Position numbers and translations under genes: made by a program
Notes under the pieces: model-generated
Database searches by the model: none
The model's input: only the letters and a program-made list of their open reading frames with translations
What the model was told of the DNA's origin: nothing
Shown: in pieces, positions 1 to 7,275 of the stretch
Layout: each line of letters starts with the position of its first letter
Position numbering within the stretch: the first letter of the stretch is position 1
Assembly (NCBI GenBank): GCA_039818985.1
Contig: JBCBSU010000001.1
Span: 1,452,367 to 1,516,366 of the forward strand
Direction of reading: 5' to 3'
Length of the DNA: 64,000 nucleotides
Origin: Pseudomonadota bacterium
GTDB lineage: Bacteria > Pseudomonadota > Alphaproteobacteria > Sphingomonadales > Sphingomonadaceae

Positions 1-249
1 ATAAGCACGCGCATCCTGCACTTCCTTTTCCATCCGGCGGCGGACATTCTGTGTCTCAGCCTGGGCGTAGAGCAGCTGCTGTTTCGCTTCATTCATTGCG
101 GCTTCGAGCTCGGCAATATTCGCGGTGTTAGCATCATCGCCCTGTTCGCCTGCATTATCGCCGCCTTCGCGCAGATCTTCAGGAACACCTTTCAATTCGG
201 CTTCTGTAGCTGTATCATCGATTTTGTTGTCGTTGTTCATGTCACTCAT
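1..249 (-). CDS. grpE: GrpE nucleotide exchange factor, 3' part cut by window edge
   Basis: The N-terminal 83 codons of a GrpE homologue are visible; the rest lies beyond base 1. An acidic, poorly conserved start (many D, E and N) is followed by a coiled-coil helix with a QAETQNVRRRMEKE signature, which is typical of the long GrpE helix. GrpE releases ADP from DnaK in the cytoplasmic Hsp70 cycle. ATG at 249 is taken as the start; a second ATG at 240 is possible. hrcA lies 35 bases upstream on the same strand, so the two are probably co-transcribed. Family assignment is firm although the C-terminal beta domain is not visible. Confidence 0.88.
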   Translation of the reverse strand, partial: MSDMNNDNKIDDTATEAELKGVPEDLREGGDNAGEQGDDANTANIAELEAAMNEAKQQLLYAQAETQNVRRRMEKEVQDARAY

Positions 250-284
250 AACAGTCTAGCAATTCTCAATTTGTCCCGGCAGCC

Positions 285-1328
285 TCAGCCCAATAGCCGG
301 GTCAGGCTGCGCGCCGTAAAGTCCACCATGGGAACCACACGGCCATAGTTCAAGCGGGTGGGTCCGATCACGCCGATGACGCCGACGACCCGGCCCTGCC
401 CGTCACGATAGGGGGCCGCTATCACAGATGAGCCGGAAAGCGAGAATAAATTATTCTCCGCGCCGATAAAAATCCGTGTCGATCGGGCTTCGCGCGCGCT
501 GTCGAGCAGTGAGGCAATCTCCTGCATCTCCTCCAATTCGCCCAGCAATTGCCGCACCCGCTCCAGATCCGCCACCGCCTCATTGTCGAGCAGATTGGCC
601 TGACCGCGTACGATCAGCACCGGACGCGCAGCGCTATCCTTCGACCAGGTTGCAATGCCGCGCGCCACCAGATCAGCGCTGGCCTTGTCGATGGCGGCAC
701 GTTCTCTGGCAATTTCTTCACCCATTGCTGCAAAGGCTTCACTGAGATTGCGCCCGGAAAAGCGGCTGGTGATGAAATTGGCCGCCTCTTCCAGAGCCGA
801 TGTCGGCAGCGGTGAATCGGTTTCGATCAGCCGGTTCTCGACGCTCCCATCCTCGCCGACCAGGACCGCCAATATCTGCTGCTCCGACAGACGGACGAAG
901 TTACATTGTTTCAGCTTGGGCTCGCGATTGGGCACCATCACCACCCCGGCACATGCGGAAAGACCCGAAAGCGCAGTGGTCGCCGCCGCCAGCGCATCCT
1001 CGATCGGGCCATTGCCGTTGAGCTGGGTCTCGATCGCAGCGCGCTCCTCGGGCGTCGGTTCAGCCACCTGCATCATGCCATCGACAAACAGCCGCAACCC
1101 CTGCTCTGTCGGCATCCGGCCGGCGCTGGTATGCGGCGCAGCGAGCAGACCTATCTCCTCCAGATCCTGCATCACATTGCGGATAGAGGCGGGCGAAAGG
1201 TTGAGATCGGAAGTCTTTGAGATGGTCCGCGAACCCACCGGCACGCCGCTATCGAGATAGCTCTCGACAACGATGCGAAACACATCGCGGGTGCGGTCGT
1301 CCATATCGGAGATGGGTGTGGTGACCAT
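285..1328 (-). CDS. hrcA: Heat-inducible transcription repressor HrcA
   Basis: 347 residues, the usual length for HrcA. An N-terminal winged helix (about residues 10-75, with SRTISKTSDLNLSPASIRN) is followed by the GAF-like dimerisation region and the C-terminal segment with GRVVGVIGVIGPTRLNY, a signature of the family. HrcA represses chaperone operons by binding CIRCE elements. No CIRCE inverted repeat (TTAGCACTC-N9-GAGTGCTAA) is visible upstream of this gene or of the hydrolase gene before it, so autoregulation from this locus is not supported. The upstream hydrolase gene ends only 9 bases away, so hrcA probably shares its transcript, with grpE following. Confidence 0.95.
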   Translation of the reverse strand: MVTTPISDMDDRTRDVFRIVVESYLDSGVPVGSRTISKTSDLNLSPASIRNVMQDLEEIGLLAAPHTSAGRMPTEQGLRLFVDGMMQVAEPTPEERAAIETQLNGNGPIEDALAAATTALSGLSACAGVVMVPNREPKLKQCNFVRLSEQQILAVLVGEDGSVENRLIETDSPLPTSALEEAANFITSRFSGRNLSEAFAAMGEEIARERAAIDKASADLVARGIATWSKDSAARPVLIVRGQANLLDNEAVADLERVRQLLGELEEMQEIASLLDSAREARSTRIFIGAENNLFSLSGSSVIAAPYRDGQGRVVGVIGVIGPTRLNYGRVVPMVDFTARSLTRLLG

Positions 1329-1337
1329 AATCAGTAT

Positions 1338-2159
1338 CTAGGGTTTTGTGGAAGATCGCTCAAGATCAACACTTGCCTTTGCGCCAGTAAGGATTTGCGG
1401 AAGCGCAGTTTGTAACGTGGAATAATGCGACAGACCCGCGAAAGTTTCCAATTCCGCATATGCACCCAAATAGCTCTGCATGTCATGCGCCATTGCCAAA
1501 GGCGTCCAGTTGTCCGCTTCTCCGTGCCACAGTTTCACAGGTATTGAGCGCACGACATCGGCAAGCTGCCAGTCGCGAACATAGCGCATTATCTCAGCCA
1601 TATACGCAGAACGATTTTGATTGAGGCTTTGGCTAATCATATCGGCAATAACGGCGCGAAAATCCTCTGTCTGCGCAAGATCAGCATCTTTACCGGTTGC
1701 GCTGTTGAATATTTGTGCAAACATCCAGTCTGGCATTAGCCGCGAGAAAAGCCCTTGAACCGCTACCATGGTGCGAAAACCCATGGCGCTTTTTTGTGCT
1801 GTGGAGAACACCGCTTTGCCAGCCATTGCGTCAAGATATGCGCCCCAATGCAGCGGAGCGGCAATGGCGATCAGGTCAATCCGGTCAATGTGTCTTTCAA
1901 TATGCGGCACGGTTTGCAATGCGGCAAAGGTTCCAAGAGAGAAGCCGATAATTTCGATTTTACCTGCCGGAAAGTGCTTGTCGACCTGCCTCGCCAAGGA
2001 CTGAAAATATGTGTCCGTTGCCTGGCGGTCCTTTGTATTGCGCCGCCCCGGCACGAATATATCCATATTTTCGAAATGCTCCGCCTCAATGAACAGCTGC
2101 AACTCTTCCGCTGTCCCGGGAAGGCCATGAAAGTAAACGATTTGCCGCTTCTCACTCAT
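1338..2159 (-). CDS. Alpha/beta-fold hydrolase of unknown substrate
   Basis: 273 residues with an alpha/beta-hydrolase layout: an early oxyanion-type HGLPGT (about 11-16), nucleophile elbow GFSLG with Ser74, a likely acid in GEADNWTP near the C-terminus and a likely catalytic His in GLSHYST. There is no signal peptide, so it is probably cytoplasmic. The start is ATG 2159, preceded by an AGAGGG ribosome site. It heads the hydrolase-hrcA-grpE transcript and is divergent from rph. Its codon use looks more AT-rich than its neighbours, which hints at acquisition. Esterase, lipase and peptidase roles all remain possible. Confidence 0.75.
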   Translation of the reverse strand: MSEKRQIVYFHGLPGTAEELQLFIEAEHFENMDIFVPGRRNTKDRQATDTYFQSLARQVDKHFPAGKIEIIGFSLGTFAALQTVPHIERHIDRIDLIAIAAPLHWGAYLDAMAGKAVFSTAQKSAMGFRTMVAVQGLFSRLMPDWMFAQIFNSATGKDADLAQTEDFRAVIADMISQSLNQNRSAYMAEIMRYVRDWQLADVVRSIPVKLWHGEADNWTPLAMAHDMQSYLGAYAELETFAGLSHYSTLQTALPQILTGAKASVDLERSSTKP

Positions 2160-2259
2160 ATAGCCCTCTTACCAAGCTATCCGGCTAAATCCATCTGGTA
2201 ACACGCTGACCATTCTTCTAACGCTTGCCGACAAGACACCCAGCCATGGAGAATCACCT

Positions 2260-2979
2260 ATGTCTTCACGCCCTTCGGGCCGCACGCCGGATGAAATGCG
2301 CGCCATTATGATTGAAACCGGTTTCACCAAACATGCTGAAGGTTCGTGCCTGATCAGCTTTGGCGATACCCGGGTGCTGTGCACCGCCAGCATCGAGGAG
2401 CGGGTGCCGCCCTGGCTGCGCGGCAAGGGCGAAGGCTGGGTCACCGGCGAATATTCGATGCTGCCCCGGGCCACCCATAGCCGCGGCAGCCGTGAAGCTG
2501 CGCGCGGCAAACAATCGGGCCGGACACAAGAAATTCAGCGGCTAATCGGGCGATCCTTGCGCGCTGTGGTGGACTTGAAGAAGCTGGGCGAGCGCCAGAT
2601 TACGCTCGATTGTGATGTGATTCAGGCCGATGGCGGCACCCGCACCGCCAGCATCAGCGGCGCATGGGTCGCTTTGCGGCTGGCGGTCAACACTCTGCTC
2701 GAGCAAAAGCTGATCGAGCATGACCCGATCACCCAGAAAGTCGCTGCCATCAGCTGCGGTGTCTATCAGGGCACGCCGGTGCTCGATCTCGATTATGACG
2801 AAGACAGCAACGCCGATGCCGACGCCAATTTCGTGCTGATCGGCGATGGCAATATCGCCGAGGTGCAGGCCACCGCCGAAGGCGCAACCTATGATGAAGA
2901 AGCGCTGCTGCGGCTGCTGCGGCTGGCACGGATGGGTTGTGACGGCATCTTTGCGGCACAGGACAAGGCGGTAGCCTAA
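2260..2979 (+). CDS. rph: Ribonuclease PH
   Basis: 239 residues, full length for RNase PH, the phosphorolytic 3'-5' exoribonuclease that trims tRNA 3' ends. It has the RGKGEGW segment, the phosphate-binding region [19 protein letters not shown] (Arg88 corresponds to the conserved phosphate-contacting arginine) and the [17 protein letters not shown] core. The start ATG 2260 has GGAG eight bases upstream. It is divergent from the hydrolase-hrcA-grpE transcript and followed by rdgB, a pairing common in alphaproteobacteria. A palindromic repeat fills the gap to rdgB. Confidence 0.97.
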   Translation: MSSRPSGRTPDEMRAIMIETGFTKHAEGSCLISFGDTRVLCTASIEERVPPWLRGKGEGWVTGEYSMLPRATHSRGSREAARGKQSGRTQEIQRLIGRSLRAVVDLKKLGERQITLDCDVIQADGGTRTASISGAWVALRLAVNTLLEQKLIEHDPITQKVAAISCGVYQGTPVLDLDYDEDSNADADANFVLIGDGNIAEVQATAEGATYDEEALLRLLRLARMGCDGIFAAQDKAVA

Positions 2980-2981
2980 CC

Positions 2982-3065
2982 ATTCGTCATCCTGAACGTG
3001 TTTCAGTATCTCAAGCACTCTGGCGAAATGATAGCAGATGCTGAAACACGTGCAGCATGACGAAT
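2982..3065. repeat. Intergenic palindromic repeat, type 1 (CGTCATCCTGAACNTGTTTCAG family)
   Basis: Two near-complementary arms of about 29 bases (2982-3010 and 3036-3065) lie between rph and rdgB, separated by a roughly 25-base loop. They share the core CGTCATnCTGnACGTGTTTCAG in inverted orientation. A second copy with closely related arms lies at 35845-35931. Such elements are common between genes in sphingomonads. On the rph-rdgB transcript the RNA would fold into a long hairpin that could affect processing or stability; that role is inferred. Confidence 0.85.
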
Positions 3066-3076
3066 AGAGAGATAGT

Positions 3077-3715
3077 ATGACCCACCGCAAACTCGAGCCG
3101 GGCCGGCTGATCATCGCCACCCATAACAGGGGCAAGCTGGCGGAAATCGATGCGCTGCTGGCGCCCCATGGCTTGCAGACCGAGGCAGCGGGTGATCTCG
3201 GTTTGCCCGAACCCGAGGAAACCGGTACAACATTTGCCGAAAACGCGTTGATCAAGGCGCGATCGGCCTGTGAGGCTACGGGTTGCGTCGCACTCGCCGA
3301 TGATAGTGGGCTATGCGTCGCCGCACTTGGCGGCGCGCCGGGTGTTTACACCGCCGATTGGGCTGAAAAGCAGTGGTTTGAGGCCCAGGCCCTGGGCGGA
3401 GAAGGACGCGACTGGTATCTCGCCATGGGCAAGGTCGAGGGCAAGCTGGCCGAGCTGGGCCCTGATACCGATCGCAGTGCCTATTTTATCTCGACGCTGG
3501 CGCTGGTCTGGCCCGATGGCCATTATGAAATATTCGAGGGCCGCGCTTATGGTTCGCTGACATGGCCGCCACGCGGCACACTGGGCTTTGGCTATGACCC
3601 GGTTTTCGTCCCCAATGGCGAGACGCAAAGCTATGCCCAGCTGGGACCGGAACACAAAATGGAGCATGACCACCGCGCCGATGCGTTCGCCAAGCTGGTA
3701 GCCTCGGTTTTCTAG
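3077..3715 (+). CDS. rdgB: RdgB/HAM1 non-canonical purine NTP pyrophosphatase
   Basis: 212 residues. RdgB hydrolyses dITP, ITP and XTP to the monophosphates and keeps deaminated purines out of DNA. The N-terminal substrate-binding motif ATHNRGKLAEI (about 14-24), the GTTFAENALIKA helix and the catalytic ALADDSGL segment (Asp75-Asp76) are all intact, as is FGYDPVF near the C-terminus. It follows rph across a palindromic repeat and precedes hemW in the same direction, with the CAP lipoprotein gene inverted between them. Its stop codon overlaps the stop of the convergent CAP gene. Confidence 0.95.
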   Translation: MTHRKLEPGRLIIATHNRGKLAEIDALLAPHGLQTEAAGDLGLPEPEETGTTFAENALIKARSACEATGCVALADDSGLCVAALGGAPGVYTADWAEKQWFEAQALGGEGRDWYLAMGKVEGKLAELGPDTDRSAYFISTLALVWPDGHYEIFEGRAYGSLTWPPRGTLGFGYDPVFVPNGETQSYAQLGPEHKMEHDHRADAFAKLVASVF

Positions 3716-4293
3716 CCTTTAAGCGGGTCACGGCCGACAATATTGCCACCTGGGCTGTAGCGGCAGACCAGATAGTCATTGCTGCGGCTGCTGGCGAGCG
3801 CACAGCCCATATGGGTGTTGGTCGGCCAGATAATCTGGGTGTAATGGCCGACATCGCTCCAGCGGCCCGTGGTGCTGTTATCCGGGAAAATACCGGGCTT
3901 GAACATCTTGCGCTCATCGACCCAGCCTCCGGCCATTTCGGCATAACCAAAGGCATTGCGCGTCCCCATCCACAGATTCTCGCCCTGAGCAGCAGGGCCT
4001 GTATTGTCGGGATCATGCTCGAACCTACCAGTACGCGCCAGCTTATCGGCATAGATCTGCGCCGAGCGGGCCAGGGTATTATCCCAGCTTAGCGCCGCCG
4101 CTCCGACATCGCGACGTGCCGCATTATGCGTCTGCATCATCGTCCGGCGCAGCATCGTATCGCCACGCGGCGCTGGTGTGCCATCATAGACTGAACGGAT
4201 TTTGGGCGGGGCTGCAGCTTCGCCTTCGCTCGCCGGGATGCACCCGAGCAGCACTGGCGAAAGCGCCGTCAACAGGATAAGGGCCTTTTTCAT
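3712..4293 (-). CDS. CAP/SCP-domain lipoprotein (PR-1-like)
   Basis: 193 residues from ATG 4293. The N-terminus is a lipoprotein signal peptide with lipobox LLGC, so the mature protein should be anchored in the envelope. The rest is one CAP (SCP/PR-1) domain: FEHDPDNTG, GENLWMG, GWVDERKMF and the signature HYTQIIWPTNTHMGC are all present. The biochemical role of bacterial CAP lipoproteins is mostly undefined. Translation could be read further upstream without a stop, but that extension is antisense to hemW and the signal peptide fixes the start. The gene overlaps rdgB by 4 bases at its 3' end and abuts the hemW start at its 5' end. Confidence 0.9.
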   Translation of the reverse strand: MKKALILLTALSPVLLGCIPASEGEAAAPPKIRSVYDGTPAPRGDTMLRRTMMQTHNAARRDVGAAALSWDNTLARSAQIYADKLARTGRFEHDPDNTGPAAQGENLWMGTRNAFGYAEMAGGWVDERKMFKPGIFPDNSTTGRWSDVGHYTQIIWPTNTHMGCALASSRSNDYLVCRYSPGGNIVGRDPLKG

Positions 4294-5490
4294 ATGACCG
4301 GCAATAGCGCAACAATGATGAATGACAGGCAAACGGGGCTGGCACTCTATGTGCATTGGCCGTTTTGCATCTCCAAATGTCCCTATTGCGATTTCAACAG
4401 CCATGTCCGCGCCGATATTGATGACCAGGCATGGGCCAAAGCGCTGCTCGCCGATATGGCCTATGAGGCTGGACTGACGCCTGATGGCCTGGTGCATTCG
4501 ATTTTTTTCGGTGGTGGTACACCGTCGCTGATGCCCCCGGCCCTGGTGGCACGACTGATCGATGCAGCCGGACAGCATTGGGGCTTTACCGATGATGTCG
4601 AGATCACATTGGAAGCCAACCCGTCCTCGGTCGAGGCGGCGCGCTTTGGCGATCTGGCGGCAGCAGGCGTCAACCGTGTATCGCTCGGTTTGCAGAGCTT
4701 CGATGATGCGGCGCTGCGCTTTCTTGGACGGGCGCATGGCGCTGAGGAGGGACTGGCTGCACTCGGGGTCGCGCAGCAAAATTTCGAACGCGTTTCGTTC
4801 GATCTGATCTATGCCCTGCCCGATCAGACACTCGACCAATGGCGCGCCATGCTGCAGCGGGCGCTGGATCAGGACACCGGCCATCTCTCCCTCTACCAGC
4901 TCACCATCGAGCCCAATACCCGCTTCGCCAGCGATGTGCGTCGCGGCCTGTTCGATCCGATGGATGGCGACCGCGCCGCCGATTTCTATGCCCTGACCGA
5001 GGAAATGACCCACGCCGCCGGTCTGCCCGCCTATGAGATCAGCAACCATGCGCGACCCGGAGAGGAGAGTCGGCACAACCTCACCTATTGGCGCTATGGC
5101 GATTATATCGGCATCGGCCCTGGCGCCCATGGCCGCCGCCTGCAGGAAGCGACCGAGCGGCATAAAAAGCCGGAAAACTATCTCTCCGCAGTGGCGCGCA
5201 ATGGCCGTGGGATCAAGACAAGCCGCCATCTCGCGCCCCGCGAAGCTGCGAGTGAGGCGCTGATGATGGGGTTGCGGCTGACCGAGGGGGTTGATCTGGC
5301 GATGTTGGCCGCGCGTTTCGGTCTGTCAAAAAGCGACATCATCGATCGGCAGAAACTGGCGATGCTGAACGATATGGGACTGTGCGAAGCAAAAAATGAC
5401 CATATCCGTGTCGTCCGCAAAGCACATATCCTGCTCGACACGATTATCGCCGAACTGGCGGTGTTTGAGGAAGTCGAAGTCGCTTCCTGA
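4294..5490 (+). CDS. hemW: HemW, radical SAM heme chaperone (coproporphyrinogen oxidase-like)
   Basis: Up to 398 residues. The radical SAM cluster motif is CISKCPYC (Cys25, Cys29, Cys32 from ATG 4294), followed by GGGTPSL and the LQSFDDAALRFLGRAH segment of the HemN/HemW family. The cluster lacks the extra cysteine of true HemN (CxxxCxxCxC), which supports HemW, a heme-binding chaperone rather than the oxidase. The start may be 4294 or the downstream ATGs at 4315/4318; the ATG at 4294 directly abuts the start of the divergent CAP gene (CATATG). It follows rph-rdgB in the same direction. Confidence 0.92.
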   Translation: MTGNSATMMNDRQTGLALYVHWPFCISKCPYCDFNSHVRADIDDQAWAKALLADMAYEAGLTPDGLVHSIFFGGGTPSLMPPALVARLIDAAGQHWGFTDDVEITLEANPSSVEAARFGDLAAAGVNRVSLGLQSFDDAALRFLGRAHGAEEGLAALGVAQQNFERVSFDLIYALPDQTLDQWRAMLQRALDQDTGHLSLYQLTIEPNTRFASDVRRGLFDPMDGDRAADFYALTEEMTHAAGLPAYEISNHARPGEESRHNLTYWRYGDYIGIGPGAHGRRLQEATERHKKPENYLSAVARNGRGIKTSRHLAPREAASEALMMGLRLTEGVDLAMLAARFGLSKSDIIDRQKLAMLNDMGLCEAKNDHIRVVRKAHILLDTIIAELAVFEEVEVAS

Positions 5491-5501
5491 AAGACAAGTT
5501 C

Positions 5502-5585
5502 CGTCATTGCGAGCGCAGCGAAGCAATCCAGGGCGTCTCGCGCTGCTCTGGATTGCCGCGTCGCCTTCGACTCCTCGCAATGACG
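5502..5585. repeat. Intergenic palindromic repeat, type 2 (CGTCATTGCGAGCGCAGCG family)
   Basis: The left arm (5502-5531) begins CGTCATTGCGAGCGCAGCG. The right arm (about 5548-5585) ends with the inverse CGCAATGACG and contains CTGGATTG, matching CAATCCAG of the left arm. The element fills most of the hemW-xerC gap. This sequence type is a frequent dispersed repeat in sphingomonad and related genomes. The arms are imperfect, so folding would give an interrupted hairpin. Confidence 0.85.
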
Positions 5586-5624
5586 TCACTTCTCTGTTGC
5601 GCAAAGTTGCTCTACACTTGCTTC

Positions 5625-6515
5625 ATGGACAGGCAGGCGATCCTTGCCGCATGGCGGCAGCATCTGGAACAGGGCAAGCGTTATTCGCCCAACACCGTGC
5701 GCGCCTATGGCAGCACTGCCGAACGGCTGCTTGAGGCAATCCCAGGCTGCACCAGCTGGGCCGCGATTGCCGAACTGGATTCGCGTGATATCCGCAGCCA
5801 TCTGGCAGCACGCCGCGTGGAGGGCCTGGGTAATCGCAGTATTGCGCGCGAATTGTCGGTGATCCGCCAACTCATCCGTTTTGCCGCCAAACAGACAGGC
5901 CGCAGCGACATCGCGCCGCTGCCGCGCGGACCACGACTAAAGCGCAGCCTGCCGCGCGCCATTGCCGCCGATGCCGCGATTGCCCTGGCCGAAGCCGTAT
6001 CCGAAGAAGCCAGCGAACCATGGGTCGCGGCGCGCGACTGGGCGGTGCTGTTGCTGCTCTATGGCGCCGGACTGCGCATCGGCGAGGCGCTTGGCCTCAA
6101 TGCCGGTGTGCTGCCGCTGGAACGAACGCTGCGCATCACCGGCAAGGGCAACAAGCAGCGTATCGTGCCGATCCTGCCGCAAGTGGCCAAGGCGGTGAAT
6201 GATTACGGCGCGCTGTCACCATGGGGAAAAAGCACAGAGGAACCACTGTTCCGCGGCGTGCGCGGCGGGCGGCTCGATCCCGCCATGGTCCGCCGCGCGG
6301 TGCAGCGCGCCCGTGCTGCACTGGGCCTGCCCGACAGCGCGACACCCCATGCGCTGCGTCACAGCTTTGCGACACATCTGCTCGGTGGCGGTGCCGATTT
6401 GCGCTCGCTGCAGGAACTGCTCGGCCATGCGAGCCTCAGTTCGACGCAAATCTACACCGCCGTCGATGCGGCTCAGCTGATGGATATTTACGACAAGGCG
6501 CATCCGCGGGCGTGA
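5625..6515 (+). CDS. xerC: Tyrosine recombinase XerC
   Basis: 296 residues from ATG 5625, the usual XerC/XerD length. There is an N-terminal SAM-like core-binding domain (about 5-90) and a C-terminal catalytic domain with all expected residues: Arg151 (GLRIGEAL), Lys174 (GKGNKQR), His242 and Arg245 (HALRH), His268 (LLGHAS) and the nucleophile Tyr277. XerC with XerD resolves chromosome dimers at dif during division. An in-frame upstream extension runs into the palindromic repeat and is not used. XerC rather than XerD is the likelier label, but the two cannot be separated with certainty here. Confidence 0.85.
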   Translation: MDRQAILAAWRQHLEQGKRYSPNTVRAYGSTAERLLEAIPGCTSWAAIAELDSRDIRSHLAARRVEGLGNRSIARELSVIRQLIRFAAKQTGRSDIAPLPRGPRLKRSLPRAIAADAAIALAEAVSEEASEPWVAARDWAVLLLLYGAGLRIGEALGLNAGVLPLERTLRITGKGNKQRIVPILPQVAKAVNDYGALSPWGKSTEEPLFRGVRGGRLDPAMVRRAVQRARAALGLPDSATPHALRHSFATHLLGGGADLRSLQELLGHASLSSTQIYTAVDAAQLMDIYDKAHPRA

Positions 6516-6533
6516 TTACCAGAACGAAACGCA

Positions 6534-7154
6534 TCAGCTAATATCATCTGAATTCTTACTCTGACTTAAAAGCACGAGCATATCTTCATCATTGTACCAA
6601 ATAGACCACCATATCTTTTTATACCAAGGGACATTAGTTCCGGGTAATCTATTATTTATCCAATTTTTGGATAACTTCGAATATTCTTTATAAACCAACT
6701 TCTTGCTCGGTCCAGAGTCATTTTGAATTTTCTCAATTAACTCCTTTGTCATACGATAGTCGCGCGTTAATTGACGGTGAAACCACCTCTTATAAAACTG
6801 TTCGTCAAACAGGTTTTTATGGATTCCCAATGCCACTAATTCATAATTGTTAAGTTGAAAAAATACTGCGTTCCTGTCTTCCTCAGTTTCAGGATTGTCG
6901 CTCGGCTCCGCTAAATCTTTAATGTCAAGATCGGGATCAGAGTCATATCTTCTCAGAATGGCTTTAAACCGATTATATTTGTCGGACCCTACTTCATCCA
7001 AAAACGTATCCAAAATGAAATCCATAGTGGCGCGCTTGCGGGCAACTTTTTTTGTATGCGTATATGTGAAAAACGCAACAACGACTGCTGCAAAGATTAA
7101 TATCACCTCAATGAATGGCGAAGCCGCAATAACTTTGCCGAAAAATTCCTTCAT
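6534..7154 (-). CDS. DUF4760-like membrane-anchored protein, unknown function
   Basis: 206 residues. One transmembrane helix lies near the N-terminus (about 13-30, IEVILIFAAVVVAFF), followed by a basic KKVARKRATMDFIL segment and a long charged cytoplasmic region with NYELVALGIHKNLFDEQFYKRWF. This arrangement resembles DUF4760 proteins; the assignment is by eye. The gene is clearly more AT-rich than its flanks and uses codons rare in the neighbours, which suggests horizontal origin. It converges on xerC. A strong intrinsic terminator and a 14-codon ORF lie immediately upstream. A GAGGGG ribosome site sits unusually close (3 bases) to ATG 7154. Confidence 0.65.
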   Translation of the reverse strand: MKEFFGKVIAASPFIEVILIFAAVVVAFFTYTHTKKVARKRATMDFILDTFLDEVGSDKYNRFKAILRRYDSDPDLDIKDLAEPSDNPETEEDRNAVFFQLNNYELVALGIHKNLFDEQFYKRWFHRQLTRDYRMTKELIEKIQNDSGPSKKLVYKEYSKLSKNWINNRLPGTNVPWYKKIWWSIWYNDEDMLVLLSQSKNSDDIS

Positions 7155-7167
7155 ATGCCCCTCTAAT

Positions 7168-7208
7168 AAAAAGCGCCTTCAAACAATAGATGCCTGAAAG
7201 CGCTTTTT
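7168..7208 (-). terminator. Intrinsic terminator or attenuator upstream of the DUF4760-like gene
   Basis: Read on the minus strand, AAAAAGCGCTTTCA (7208-7195) pairs with TGAAGGCGCTTTTT (7181-7168) across a 13-base loop: 14 pairs with a single G-U wobble, ending in a run of U. This is a textbook Rho-independent terminator for minus-strand transcription. It sits between the 14-codon ORF (7231-7275) and the start of the DUF4760-like gene (7154). Read on the plus strand one pair becomes a C-A mismatch, so the minus direction is favoured. Confidence 0.8.
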
Positions 7209-7230
7209 GCAAGTTTAGGAGATATTGATT

Positions 7231-7275
7231 TTAATCGCCGCCATATCCCTCCATGAAAAAATATCGCTTTGCCAT
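7231..7275 (-). CDS. 14-codon ORF with strong ribosome site, candidate leader peptide
   Basis: ATG at 7275 encodes MAKRYFFMEGYGGD followed by TAA. A near-ideal Shine-Dalgarno (ACAGGAGA) ends 6 bases before the ATG, better than most ribosome sites in this window. The peptide is rich in aromatic residues (Tyr-Phe-Phe, Tyr). About 22 bases after its stop lies a strong terminator hairpin, and about 13 bases beyond that the DUF4760-like gene begins. This is the layout of a transcription-attenuation leader, or else of an independent micro-gene with its own terminator. No homologue is recognised. Expression is unproven. Confidence 0.45.
   Translation of the reverse strand: MAKRYFFMEGYGGD

Noticed and set aside
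2160-2259. CIRCE or sigma-32 promoter upstream of hydrolase-hrcA-grpE
   Set aside because: No TTAGCACTC-N9-GAGTGCTAA repeat is present, and the CTTG elements lack a properly spaced -10.
4294-5229. Minus-strand open reading that extends the CAP lipoprotein frame by about 310 codons
   Set aside because: It is antisense to hemW, has no family features, and the lipoprotein signal peptide starting at 4293 marks the true start.
5625-6515. Possibility that the tyrosine recombinase is a phage or island integrase
   Set aside because: Its length and domain layout are those of XerC/XerD, no att-like repeat or tRNA lies nearby, and its composition matches the chromosome, unlike the AT-rich gene beside it.
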